A DNA stretch of 64,000 nucleotides from Mangrovimonas sp. ST2L15 (GCF_001280515.1 NZ_LBIQ01000028.1:124001-188000); one strand, 5' to 3'. Positions 1 to 8,110 are shown, numbered from the stretch's first letter. Numbers and translations are program-made. The notes: generated from the sequence alone by a model not told the origin.

Positions 1-322
1 CTTCCAGGTTGTCGCCTTCTATATATAGATTTTCAGTAGTATCAAAATTAACAGAGTCTTCACGTACCGGGCGTAGGGTTTTAGTGGTTGGTAAATTGGC
101 TGTTACAATGGATTCTTTCTTTCCCGGCCACTCTAAACGGTAGCGCTCCTTAGGGCCTTCTACTATGTCGTGATTGAGTTCCTGTTTAAGGAGGTCGAAG
201 TCGATTGCCTTTCCTTCTGCTCCTTCCGTAACGCAGTTGGGGAAGAGGGCTGCAAGCTTTTCAATGTTTTCATTCACCAAGTCGGGTGATTGGAGGTCCA
301 GTTTGTCTGTACTATTGGGCAT
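1..322 (-). CDS. mod: Type III restriction-modification DNA methyltransferase, N-terminal part (partial)
   Basis: Reading the minus strand from ATG at 322 gives an open frame of 107 codons that runs off the left edge. It begins MPNSTDKLDLQSPDLV and continues with NIEKLAALFPNCVTEG, a segment with DIVEGPKERY, a WPGKK segment and finally FDTTENLYIEGDNLE. This is the conserved N-terminus of the Mod subunit of Bacteroidota/Proteobacteria type III systems, where LYIEGDNLEVLK leads into the methyltransferase domain. Mod methylates adenine and also gives sequence recognition to the Res helicase-nuclease. The catalytic DPPY motif and any res gene would lie outside the window. Family recognition is from memory of the conserved start; the catalytic part cannot be checked. 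It fits defence cargo of the island inferred at 1-8234. Confidence 0.85.
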   Translation of the reverse strand, partial: MPNSTDKLDLQSPDLVNENIEKLAALFPNCVTEGAEGKAIDFDLLKQELNHDIVEGPKERYRLEWPGKKESIVTANLPTTKTLRPVREDSVNFDTTENLYIEGDNLE

Positions 323-768
323 TATTAATGATATGTTTATTCAAATTTATTTCGAAATCAATATAGCAACCTCAAATAAACTGCATGAAATAAAAGAATT
401 ATAACCATACATTCTACCTAAATCACCAAAACGGCTTGCTAAAATATTTTTATGTTTTTGGGCATGCCCATTAGTAGTTGTGAATTGATTCAAATTTGAG
501 CTTGTTTTATCTTGGGAGAGTCTAAATTTATAAAAGAAATTCTAATATAGAAAGTGAAATCATACACAAATTCTTGGCATTTCAAAAACTCCTTTTGCAA
601 AAGTTCAACTAACCAACCTATAAACATGACTACCTTTAAAAATCATCTTAAATTAATTAAAGCCATTTTTTTTTGGAAATCATAAAAGCAATCATAATAC
701 TGGACATCCGAGAATAATAATTTTATTAGATGATGACATCCCAATTCAACCCGTTACCCATAAGTGTT
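323..768. other. Intergenic, AT-rich, no gene seen
   Basis: Between the mod start and the 101-aa hypothetical protein I see no convincing reading frame on either strand. The only structured element is the perfect 12-nt palindrome TGGGCATGCCCA at 459-470. The promoter of mod should lie in the part next to 322, but no clear TAnnTTTG box was found. Confidence 0.6.
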
Positions 769-1074
769 TCATTGAAAAGCTGAATAAAAAATCCTCTTAA
801 ACTTCCACCGAAAACTGATATACTGTTGTTCCAGGTAGGAGATGTCCTCAAAAGCAAATATTCTTTCAAACTCCCTATGATCCAAATGATACAACACATC
901 AACCAAAAAGTTCTTATGATGATAAATTTGGATATACCGGATATCTCCTGTATATGTTAAAGCGCTATCCAATGATTGACACTCCTGATCAATGATTAGT
1001 AGTTTTTCTCTATGAGTTAATTGATTAAAATCTTCGGCTTTCAAATTGGATTTCATTTGATTTTCCATTCCCAA
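769..1074 (-). CDS. Hypothetical protein, 101 aa
   Basis: A small soluble protein rich in charged and aromatic residues, with no signal peptide or membrane segment; mostly helical in appearance. A second ATG two codons downstream (MENQMKS) is an equally possible start. I do not recognise a family. The gene stands alone, with about 446 nt of non-coding DNA on one side and a bidirectional terminator on the other, so it is probably monocistronic. It lies inside the accessory region. The frame is otherwise free of features and the call rests on length and position only. Confidence 0.5.
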   Translation of the reverse strand: MGMENQMKSNLKAEDFNQLTHREKLLIIDQECQSLDSALTYTGDIRYIQIYHHKNFLVDVLYHLDHREFERIFAFEDISYLEQQYISFRWKFKRIFYSAFQ

Positions 1075-1126
1075 GTTACAATTTTAGAGCTACTTCTTGA
1101 CATACTTGCCATATCATTTTAAATAA

Positions 1127-1154
1127 AAAAAGCACCTCAAACGAGGTGCTTTTT
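1127..1154. terminator. Bidirectional intrinsic terminator
   Basis: AGCACCTC (1131-1138), loop AAAC, GAGGTGCT (1143-1150), flanked by an A-run on the left and a T-run on the right. On the minus strand it is 5' of the 101-aa gene and downstream of the response regulator gene that ends at 1263, which it should terminate. Confidence 0.75.
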
Positions 1155-1262
1155 ACAATGTATAAATGAAATACATTGCTCTCCCTAAGAACTTATTGAT
1201 AATAGCTCTGAGCAAATGTAAATCCTCATTTATGTATTTCCTTACGGTTTTCCACAAGGACA

Positions 1263-1928
1263 TTAAATTAGTCCTAAATCTTTGGAAATGGCGACCAAAT
1301 GAATCACATTATTGGCCTTAAATTGCACACGTAGTTTACTGATTCTCTTTTCAATGGAACTCAGACTGCTTGGAGTCATATTTTTTTTCTTTAAATAATC
1401 ACTAATGTCATTTTGAGACAATCCAAAGGACAATTGCCTAAGCAGCTCAATATCAAAATCGTCAATTTCTAAATCGTTATTACTATGAAGAACACCCGAG
1501 ACTTCAGAAGAGAGAAAAATTTGGTCTTCATAAACCTTTTTTATGGCCTCTGAAAGTTCCTGCAATCCCCTTCTCCCTTTACACACATAACCTTCTACTT
1601 GCATCTGTTGTATCAGACGCTTTATGGGGTGGATTCGGTCCTCTATGGAATAGACAATGACTTTAGTATCTGGAAACTCTTCTTTTATTGCCTCAGCTAA
1701 ACCTTCGCCAGAAACAATTTTTTGATTGTGGTGATCGGGCTTAAATGATAAATCGGTGATCACCAATTGAAATGGGTCCCCATCCATATTGGATTTCTTG
1801 ATTTTTAATAAAGCCTCATCACAATAATGTGATTGATGAATCTCTTTCACACCCAAGGTTTCCAAAATGGTATTTAAACCTTGGTTGATACTACCCAAAT
1901 CATCGACTGTCAAAACTTTTGAAAACAC
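1263..1928 (-). CDS. Response regulator, receiver plus C-terminal HTH
   Basis: 221 aa. The receiver domain (about residues 3-130) has the acidic pair D9-D10, phospho-acceptor D59 in LVITDLSF, the Ser of IVYSIED and the Lys of GYVCKG, so it should be phosphorylated normally. The C-terminal part (about 155-215) reads as a helix-turn-helix of the LuxR/NarL kind with LSFGLSQNDISDYL and a recognition-helix-like SSIEKRISKLR. The start lies 2 nt behind the stop of the histidine kinase gene, so the two are translated from one message and form a two-component pair. No targets can be named from sequence. It sits in the accessory left part of the window. Confidence 0.85.
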   Translation of the reverse strand: MFSKVLTVDDLGSINQGLNTILETLGVKEIHQSHYCDEALLKIKKSNMDGDPFQLVITDLSFKPDHHNQKIVSGEGLAEAIKEEFPDTKVIVYSIEDRIHPIKRLIQQMQVEGYVCKGRRGLQELSEAIKKVYEDQIFLSSEVSGVLHSNNDLEIDDFDIELLRQLSFGLSQNDISDYLKKKNMTPSSLSSIEKRISKLRVQFKANNVIHLVAISKDLGLI

Positions 1929-1930
1929 AT

Positions 1931-3595
1931 CTAAATATTTATGGTTGCTTTAAATCCCTTGTTAGGGCTTGATTCAAAAGTAATGGTTCCATCAACACCC
2001 TGAATACGGTTTTCCGCATTGAGGAGTCCTCCAGTCTTTTTCAATACCGTACCAATCCCATTATCGGAGTACTTTATTTGGGTTTTTGCACCTAATTTCT
2101 CAAAAGAAACCACCACTAATGATGCGCCACTATGCTTTTTCATATTGACCATCAGCTCTTGCAGTACGCGATACAATACCATTTTTTTGTTTTTCGACAC
2201 CTTATCCCATTCTATATTTGACATATTTTTGGTTAGGACATTGACTTCTTCGGAGTTAAATCCTTTCAACATCCCCTTTAAATGGGTTTCAAATGGACCT
2301 TCCCACTCCATGGATGCGTGTGCCTTTGAAATATTCCTGGACTTGTTATAAACGGCATCCAAGTGATCCATGACGTCTTCTGATTTGGAATCAGTTCCCG
2401 TTTGCAGTTTGGTCATTAAGTGATACACTTCATTGGCTATTTCGTCATGAACTTTTTTTGACAACATGGATTCTGTTTCGAATACCTTCTCCAATTTTTC
2501 TTTTTCATGTTTGTTTCTTAACAAAACATAGCCCAAAAGTCCCATGATAATCAAAAGACCTCCTACTATTTGAAAAACAGTCTTTTTTTGCTTTTCCTTC
2601 AGTTGAAGTAATTTCATTTCATCCGCACGCTTCTTTTCTTTATAAAAATCATATTGCATAGCCGCAAAGCCATTTTTTACTTTTTGTCTAGCTTCATACA
2701 TACTATCCGATAGCCGTATATACCCGGAAATCTCCGGATCACCCTCCAGAATCAATTTTTTAGTCAAGGCATCATTTAAGTAGGAGGCACTATTTAACTT
2801 CTTAGCTATTTTTAGCGCCTCATTGATATGATATTTGCTCCATCCTGTATCTTTTTGGCTCATTCCATATTGATATAAGTGTGAGTGACTGGAATAAAGA
2901 CCTCTATAATCCTCTAAAAGCTCTCTTAGTTCTAATGCTCGCAGCATACCATTGACTCCATCTGGATTATCCAATTTACTTTGGACAAAAGACAAATTAT
3001 CTAGAGTTCTGGCAATAAGAATACTATCTGACGTCAACAAACTTCTTTGATAAGCCATACCGAGCTTTTCTTCTGCCATTTTATAATCCTTACTATCCAG
3101 ATAAATATTACCCATATTATTATAAATATTAGTACTATCACTAACTGACATTGCTAACTCAAAAGATCTATTGTAATACGTCAAGGCAGTATCATAGGCT
3201 TCAAGCGACCTGTAAACCCTACCTAAGTGATGATAAAGCCCCTTTCTTGCCGTGTTGGTCAAACTATCAACCGGTAATTTATCCAATAGCTCTAATGCGT
3301 TTACTGCGGATTCTTCACTGTTATTATTAAAACCCATCTCCATTTCAACTTGAGAAACCATTCTCAGATCTTGAACGGCTTGGAATAACTCACCACTATT
3401 CAAGTTTTTATCAGCTGATTTAGTATAAAACACATATGCTTTTGAAAGATCGGAAGGGGTTTCCGGTTTTAATGCTTTGTAGTAATAAAACCTGGCACTA
3501 TCAACAGCATTTTGCCCAATGGATGAGGAAATAAACCCAAAAAAGAAGACTAAAATTATTTTTAAAAGAAGCGGGGATTGCTGGTCTAATTTCAT
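1931..3595 (-). CDS. TPR-containing sensor histidine kinase
   Basis: 554 aa. A hydrophobic N-terminal signal segment (about 10-27) is followed by tetratricopeptide-type helical repeats (about 30-300), a charged coiled coil, one membrane helix (about 340-361), then a cytoplasmic kinase. H383 in SKKVHDEIANEV is the probable phosphorylated His. The HATPase region (about 470-554) has an N-box in QELMVNMKKH and a G1 box at D511-NGIG; the GxG of the C-terminal part is GFKATINI. This layout, periplasmic TPRs plus a NarX/HisKA_3-like kinase, is common in Bacteroidota. The response regulator gene follows after 2 nt. The TPRs probably sense a protein or peptide in the periplasm; the signal is unknown. 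Confidence 0.85.
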   Translation of the reverse strand: MKLDQQSPLLLKIILVFFFGFISSSIGQNAVDSARFYYYKALKPETPSDLSKAYVFYTKSADKNLNSGELFQAVQDLRMVSQVEMEMGFNNNSEESAVNALELLDKLPVDSLTNTARKGLYHHLGRVYRSLEAYDTALTYYNRSFELAMSVSDSTNIYNNMGNIYLDSKDYKMAEEKLGMAYQRSLLTSDSILIARTLDNLSFVQSKLDNPDGVNGMLRALELRELLEDYRGLYSSHSHLYQYGMSQKDTGWSKYHINEALKIAKKLNSASYLNDALTKKLILEGDPEISGYIRLSDSMYEARQKVKNGFAAMQYDFYKEKKRADEMKLLQLKEKQKKTVFQIVGGLLIIMGLLGYVLLRNKHEKEKLEKVFETESMLSKKVHDEIANEVYHLMTKLQTGTDSKSEDVMDHLDAVYNKSRNISKAHASMEWEGPFETHLKGMLKGFNSEEVNVLTKNMSNIEWDKVSKNKKMVLYRVLQELMVNMKKHSGASLVVVSFEKLGAKTQIKYSDNGIGTVLKKTGGLLNAENRIQGVDGTITFESSPNKGFKATINI

Positions 3596-3672
3596 GCCTC
3601 TAAAATAAATAATTTATAGGGTATGGAGACACAACAGCAGTAGATTTACATGGATAAAATCAACGGAAAATT

Positions 3673-4404
3673 TTAAAGACTAAGTTCTTCATACTGTACT
3701 TTCTCAAGTATCGTACTCACATTAGAATCCACCTTGGGACTAAACAAGTCTTTACTAACCGGATAGGCTTCCAATAGATTCTCTGGATAAGTTTCTGTAA
3801 GCAAACTTGAAATATCGCCTTGATTTAAATCAACCGACAACCAATTATGGGCATCCTCCTGGGATAAAATAACCGGCTGCCTTTTTTTTAGGTTGTGGAT
3901 TTTCTCAAACATGGGACTGGCCTTTTTGGTAAGAATGGTAAACGTCAAATAAGTGCCAACCATGGTATATATTCCTGCAAGAGACAAGACAGATTCTTCT
4001 TTTGGTTTGATATGAAACGGATATTTTTTCTTGTTGTGATCATGAGGTTCAAAAAAACCAGAAACCGGAATGACACAGCGCTGTTCCATGATGGAATTTC
4101 GGTAAATAAAATGATCAAATACTTTTTCCGATTGCGCATTTAAGCCTCCACCATACCTCACAGCTTCTTTGAAATACGGCTTGATTTCATCTGGTTTTTT
4201 GTTGTCAGGGACAATGCCCCATAAACCAGGAGCAAGCACATTGGATTTTTCTTGAGGAATCACCAACATGTTGGGGTGTGAAAAACCATTCATGTGGTAC
4301 TTGGGAGTATCAAAATAAGACCGCATGGACTCGTCTACCAAATCCACGCTATAAAATGCTTCAAGTTTTTTGACTTTATTGGTTGTAGAAGTATGAAAAC
4401 ACAT
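3673..4404 (-). CDS. SRAP (YedK/HMCES-type) abasic-site protein
   Basis: 243 aa, close to the family's usual length. Cys2 directly after the initiator Met is the residue that forms the thiazolidine crosslink with abasic sites in single-stranded DNA once Met is removed. VSGFFEPHDHNKK corresponds to the family motif with the active-site Glu, and IHNLKKRQPVIL carries the conserved His followed by PVIL. The family shields abasic sites and can be encoded beside mobile elements or SOS genes. The gene is separate from its neighbours (77 nt to the kinase gene). A YoqW/SOS response-associated peptidase name would mean the same family; the protease activity is that of removing its own Met and reversing the crosslink. 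Confidence 0.9.
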   Translation of the reverse strand: MCFHTSTTNKVKKLEAFYSVDLVDESMRSYFDTPKYHMNGFSHPNMLVIPQEKSNVLAPGLWGIVPDNKKPDEIKPYFKEAVRYGGGLNAQSEKVFDHFIYRNSIMEQRCVIPVSGFFEPHDHNKKKYPFHIKPKEESVLSLAGIYTMVGTYLTFTILTKKASPMFEKIHNLKKRQPVILSQEDAHNWLSVDLNQGDISSLLTETYPENLLEAYPVSKDLFSPKVDSNVSTILEKVQYEELSL

Positions 4405-4616
4405 AAACCGAGATTTTAAACAAGGTAAGAAAAGATGGGGTAATTGCCAATAAAATACTTTTGGTCAAGCTCCTTTCTTGGTTTATTAGGACCTATTGAT
4501 AAATAAAAAATTATCAACCAGACAAACCATTGTTGTTTTTAGACAGATTGCCACAAACCCCCCTATTTTAGAGCCTTTTCAACGAAATCAACAAAGTGCA
4601 ACAACGAAAAACAACA

Positions 4617-4660
4617 TTGTGATAATTTTGTATCACAAATTTATCACGTGTTTTTATCAC
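4617..4660. promoter_or_regulatory. Operator-like inverted repeat with TATCAC copies
   Basis: TTGTGATA (4617-4624) and TATCACAA (4631-4638) form a perfect 8-bp inverted repeat with a 6-nt spacer. Two more copies of TTATCAC follow at 4641-4647 and 4654-4660. It sits just behind the stop of the 158-aa gene and about 215 nt upstream of the SRAP gene on the minus strand. The repeat looks like a protein binding site; which gene it serves is unknown. Confidence 0.4.
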
Positions 4661-4666
4661 ATGAAA

Positions 4667-5143
4667 TTAAAATAATTCCATTGAATTATTAGACTCTAAA
4701 AACCTTGAATAATCATCCAAAATATTAAAAATAAAATCCCTTTCGGTCTCCGGTATAATAATACCAGTAATTGAAGAAGTGAAAGCGCTATGGAAAAACC
4801 AATCTTCCAATTTCCTACTTATTTTCTTTTTCACATCTGAATCATGTAAATGATTTAACGCTAACTTTTCCTCTTTCAAGTTTCCATAGAAATTCGCAAA
4901 CCGATCTAAGTTGTTATAAATAGACTTCGCCTTATCATAACTCTTAATAAGTAGATCCTCTATACACTTATCCCCAAAATCTGTTAAAAAGGACATATTT
5001 GATCGAGCAAATCCGGAAATGTATAACTTAGCCGGACAATATTGACAAGGGGACAATAGCCGAACTTCCAAATAAAACTTATTACGGGTAATAACTTCAC
5101 CCATCAATTCACGATTGTCATACGTAAAGGTAACTGGTGTCAT
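4667..5143 (-). CDS. Hypothetical protein, 158 aa
   Basis: Unrecognised soluble protein. Visible features are a CQYC cysteine pair near residues 33-36 (LLSPCQYCPAKLYI), which could bind metal, and a helical, charged C-terminal half. No signal peptide or membrane helix. The ATG overlaps the left arm of an inverted repeat (TGATACTT at 5143-5150 with AAGTATCA at 5163-5170), which suggests control at the promoter or at translation. It lies between the SRAP gene and a structured non-coding stretch and belongs to the accessory region. Confidence 0.55.
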   Translation of the reverse strand: MTPVTFTYDNRELMGEVITRNKFYLEVRLLSPCQYCPAKLYISGFARSNMSFLTDFGDKCIEDLLIKSYDKAKSIYNNLDRFANFYGNLKEEKLALNHLHDSDVKKKISRKLEDWFFHSAFTSSITGIIIPETERDFIFNILDDYSRFLESNNSMELF

Positions 5144-5170
5144 GATACTTTAATTTTAAATTAAGTATCA
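5143..5170. repeat. Inverted repeat overlapping a start codon
   Basis: TGATACTT (5143-5150) and AAGTATCA (5163-5170) are perfect complements with a 12-nt AT-only spacer. The left arm begins on the last base of the CAT that encodes the ATG of the 158-aa gene on the minus strand. Confidence 0.45.
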
Positions 5171-5283
5171 GGAAAATCTAAAAAGCAAAACATTGAGAAT
5201 TCATTTATTTTGACCCAATTGTCCGTATTCTAAACCACCGTGGCTTTTGTGCTCGGTTGGTACGCCTTTGGCGTTCCTGATAC
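5165..5283. other. Structured, GC-richer non-coding segment bounded by a 10-bp inverted repeat
   Basis: GTATCAGGAA (5165-5174) pairs exactly with TTCCTGATAC (5274-5283). Inside are the small hairpins CCAC/GTGG and ACGCC-TTT-GGCGT, and the right half is clearly richer in G and C than the DNA around it. No reading frame was found. It could be an RNA gene, a recombination site or a small transposon remnant. Confidence 0.3.
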
Positions 5284-5330
5284 ATTTCAAAAATAAGAAA
5301 TTTTAAAAAAATTTCAAACTAATTCGGCTT

Positions 5331-5504
5331 CTAACCTAACAGCAAAATCACACCTATTATTATCATATAGATGCCAAGAAACCACGAATTAACTAAGCTT
5401 ATTTTTTTAAATAATTCTTCTACAGATTCCTTTTGAGCATTGTAAATCGTGTAGGCTAAACCGGCTATGGTGAGAAGAACCCCAATATAAAATTTCGTAT
5501 CCAT
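5331..5504 (-). CDS. Small two-helix membrane protein, 57 aa
   Basis: ATG at 5504, stop TAG at 5331-5333. The first hydrophobic helix is about residues 5-21 (FYIGVLLTIAGLAYTIY), followed by a short charged loop with KESVEELFKK and a second helix about 41-57 (WFLGIYMIIIGVILLLG). The two-helix hairpin with a GIxxIxxG-type C-terminus recalls the Imm17 family of small immunity proteins, but this is similarity by eye only. It is 20 nt downstream of the RHH gene stop on the same strand and may be the last gene of the integrase operon. No toxin partner was recognised nearby. Confidence 0.55.
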   Translation of the reverse strand: MDTKFYIGVLLTIAGLAYTIYNAQKESVEELFKKISLVNSWFLGIYMIIIGVILLLG

Positions 5505-5524
5505 AACTTAAACTCTAAATTTGA

Positions 5525-6022
5525 CTAAAGCGACTTGATTTTATTTCTAAAATAGTTCTCCAATAGACTATAATCAAATTTCCATTCTTTTATAGAAGAA
5601 CCAGGAAATCGATAGGTATAATGTTTATGATCCTTATCCTCACGAATTAATTCCATCAGTTCCAATAAAACCTTATCAAATTCCACCTGTAAAGATTCCG
5701 GAAGTTGGTCATCAATTGACTTTAGTATTTTGATATATCTTTTTATTTCCAAATCCGACTCCTCAAAATCTTGAACATAGCGTTTACGATACAACCACAT
5801 AACCAATCCAATAAATTCCGGAGAATAAGCAAACTCAAATTCGTGATAGAGATTCAATTCCTTTTGGCAGTAGGACCCCAAATGAACATCTTCTAGGACT
5901 TCCCTTAAGTAAGCGCTCACTGTTTGACGTTTTTCTCCAGCCTTTTGAATAATGGCCAGTTTTAAATCTTCGGAAACCCTAAAATTGACGGTAGGTTCTT
6001 TTTCTTGGGACGTACTTTTCAT
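5525..6022 (-). CDS. Ribbon-helix-helix DNA-binding protein, 165 aa
   Basis: The N-terminus (about 10-50) reads TVNFRVSEDLKLAIIQKAGE followed by KRQTVSAYLREVLE, a typical ribbon-helix-helix: a beta strand with alternating residues, then two helices joined by a G-E/K-R turn. The rest is helical with no recognised domain. The start ATG overlaps the stop of the preceding 240-aa gene by 4 nt (ATGA type), so it is translationally coupled within the integrase operon. Likely roles are control of the operon, an excision-directing factor, or a plasmid-mobilisation-like accessory protein. Which of these holds cannot be decided from sequence. Confidence 0.7.
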   Translation of the reverse strand: MKSTSQEKEPTVNFRVSEDLKLAIIQKAGEKRQTVSAYLREVLEDVHLGSYCQKELNLYHEFEFAYSPEFIGLVMWLYRKRYVQDFEESDLEIKRYIKILKSIDDQLPESLQVEFDKVLLELMELIREDKDHKHYTYRFPGSSIKEWKFDYSLLENYFRNKIKSL

Positions 6023-6741
6023 AATGGTTCTTGGTCAGTTAATTTTTCTTTATGTATTGGAAAAATAGGGCCCATAAGCAAATTATGGGCATCCTTTTCG
6101 GCATTTGCTCTTAGTTCTTTTAAATAGACTTTACGTTCGGCCTTCCTTTCTTCGGATGTTTTAGGTTCTGGTTTTAATACCTGAACTATTTCTTGGGAAA
6201 CCACCTGGATTTCTTCAAGCTCCAGCGAATTGGATTCCTCCAGCTGATCAACCTCTTTTGGATTCTCAGGTAAAAAGTTATCCTTCAACTGAGTTAAATG
6301 CCAGCCCAAAGCTTCCGATTGATAATAGAGTGCTTTCCAATGATCATCATTCAGTTTATTTCCCTCCAATGGCTGCCTCCCCTGCAAATGCAACGCCAAT
6401 CTAAAAAAGCCATTCACCATTGCTACATACCTATTGATAAAATACTTGAAGGTATGTTCGCCAACCTCTTCCTTCAATTGCCAAAGTGCCATCATATTCA
6501 GTTCCAACTGGCCTTTTTTAATGAGGAAAATTTTATGGGATATGGTTTCATCTTCAACAAAATAATTATTCCCATTCAATTCATGAATAAACATTCGATC
6601 TTCATAAGGTTTGAATAAAAGATATTGCTCCTCATTCAAAAAGTCCTTGGAAACATATTGCGAAGGTATGAAACCAACAAATGGGACAATCATTTGCCCC
6701 ATTAATCGCTGAAATTCCTCATCTACTCTTGCTGCTATCAT
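6019..6741 (-). CDS. Unknown integrase-operon protein, 240 aa
   Basis: Soluble, no signal peptide. The first 150 residues look globular and mixed, with a helical stretch around NRYVAMVNGFFRLALHLQG; residues about 160-240 are charged, acidic then basic (EEIQVVSQEIVQVLKPEPK then SEERKAERKVYLKELRAN), probably a coiled or disordered tail. I do not recognise the family. Its start overlaps the integrase stop by 4 nt and its stop overlaps the RHH start by 4 nt, so all three are made together. That coupling suggests it helps integration, excision or maintenance of the element. Confidence 0.65.
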   Translation of the reverse strand: MIAARVDEEFQRLMGQMIVPFVGFIPSQYVSKDFLNEEQYLLFKPYEDRMFIHELNGNNYFVEDETISHKIFLIKKGQLELNMMALWQLKEEVGEHTFKYFINRYVAMVNGFFRLALHLQGRQPLEGNKLNDDHWKALYYQSEALGWHLTQLKDNFLPENPKEVDQLEESNSLELEEIQVVSQEIVQVLKPEPKTSEERKAERKVYLKELRANAEKDAHNLLMGPIFPIHKEKLTDQEPL

Positions 6742-8108
6742 AACTTCTCAAATAAATGTGAATAATCCTCTGGTAATTCGGCATCAATATCCCTTAGATA
6801 TTTATTAAGGGCTTCCATAGAGGTATGCCCTGTAATCAACATCAAATGACTTTTTGCCTCAAAAGGCGAAGCCGATTTTCTTATCTCACGGTAAATTTTG
6901 GTAATAAAGGTATGCCTGAAACTATAAACACCATGGTTTGGGTTCAATTTGAAAGGCTTTTTAACCTTCTTATTGAACATTTTGGTATAGTAAACACGAC
7001 GCTCCACATCACTCGTTTCTGAAGGCGCAATTCCTTCATGTGTGAACAGGAAAACTTCAGGGTCGTAGCCCGAAAGGTCCGGAATTTCGTTGTATAAAAT
7101 TTCGGGAATAATTTTCGTTTTCAACGGACTGTTTTTGGCCTTGAAGGTGAGGGTACGATTTTTCATATCCACGTCTTTCACCCGTAGTCTGCAGGCTTCC
7201 ACGGGTCGCAAAAATCCGAAGCAGACAAATTTGATAAATAAGAGCAAATGCGGATCCTCCTTTTCCAGATATTTGAAGATTTTTTCGAGTTCCTCTTCTG
7301 TGTACGTTTTGTGTCGCACTGGGGTCGTCTTGATCTTGGGAATATCATGGACAAAATTCTTATCAATCAGCTCATTATTTTCCAACAATTGGAACAAAGC
7401 TCCCAAATTGGTCCGATAGTTATTTCTAGTCCTAGAGCTTTTGGTCAATTCGATATGGTTTAGAAAATCCATCATCACTTTTCGGCTCACCTGTTTGATG
7501 TATTTAACCTCCTTATAGTTCTTCCTTAACCACGACGTAAACACCTTGACCTGGCTCTTGTAATCGTTATGGGATTTCTCACTGACACTGATCTGCTTCA
7601 TCCTCAAGGCGAAGTTAAAAGCCTTGGTAACGGTTTCCCCCATAGTCTCCGCCGGAACCACTACAGGCCGCTCCTCTACTGTCTTAACCTTCTTTTTGGA
7701 TTTTTTGGCCTTTTTACTCTTCTTAGCCTTGGACTTTTTCTTCTTGACAGGCTCTACTGTTTCACCCATAAATTTTTGGTAGCGTTCGGTATTGTCCTCA
7801 TAAGGTGAGAACCCAGCTACGAGCATTTTTTTGAGTGTGGTATAAATTCCTGTCAAAACGGCCAAACGTTCCTCACGGGTTTTAAAATAGTTGGCACCAC
7901 CGGTCAAATTTGTCTGACGTTCGAGCTTACCCGTTTCAGGATTTCGATAGGAAAAATAGACGTACCAACGCTTGGAAAGGTCGCCATTTGCATCTTGGAT
8001 TTTAGGGCCAGAATAATCTTTTTTCAAAGGGGCTTGTGACTGTTTTTCGTGTACACTGGCGTGTGCAGCGGCATGTACGCGGTTAAATAGGGTGGTAAAT
8101 TTAGACAT
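6738..8108 (-). CDS. int: Tyrosine recombinase/integrase
   Basis: 456 aa from ATG at 8108 (a TTG at 8132 is in frame but lies within the hairpin described below). An Arm-type DNA-binding region (about 40-100: RWYVYFSYRNPETGKLERQT) is followed by a strikingly lysine-rich linker (about 122-142, repeats of KKSKKA), a SAM-like core-binding domain (about 155-260) and the catalytic domain. Catalytic residues seen: Arg of FLRPVEACRLR (about R301), Arg of YSFRHTF (about R398, with Tyr in place of the usual first His), His of ITGHTS (about H428) and Tyr of NKYLRD (about Y437). It lies 53 nt behind tRNA-fMet, the classic place for an integrase whose element entered a tRNA gene, and is translationally coupled to the two genes that follow. 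Confidence 0.92.
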   Translation of the reverse strand: MSKFTTLFNRVHAAAHASVHEKQSQAPLKKDYSGPKIQDANGDLSKRWYVYFSYRNPETGKLERQTNLTGGANYFKTREERLAVLTGIYTTLKKMLVAGFSPYEDNTERYQKFMGETVEPVKKKKSKAKKSKKAKKSKKKVKTVEERPVVVPAETMGETVTKAFNFALRMKQISVSEKSHNDYKSQVKVFTSWLRKNYKEVKYIKQVSRKVMMDFLNHIELTKSSRTRNNYRTNLGALFQLLENNELIDKNFVHDIPKIKTTPVRHKTYTEEELEKIFKYLEKEDPHLLLFIKFVCFGFLRPVEACRLRVKDVDMKNRTLTFKAKNSPLKTKIIPEILYNEIPDLSGYDPEVFLFTHEGIAPSETSDVERRVYYTKMFNKKVKKPFKLNPNHGVYSFRHTFITKIYREIRKSASPFEAKSHLMLITGHTSMEALNKYLRDIDAELPEDYSHLFEKL

Positions 8109-8110
8109 AA

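Noticed and set aside
174-404. Open frame of 76 codons on the plus strand
   Set aside because: It lies opposite the mod gene, has low-complexity composition and no family similarity; the minus-strand Mod sequence is clear.
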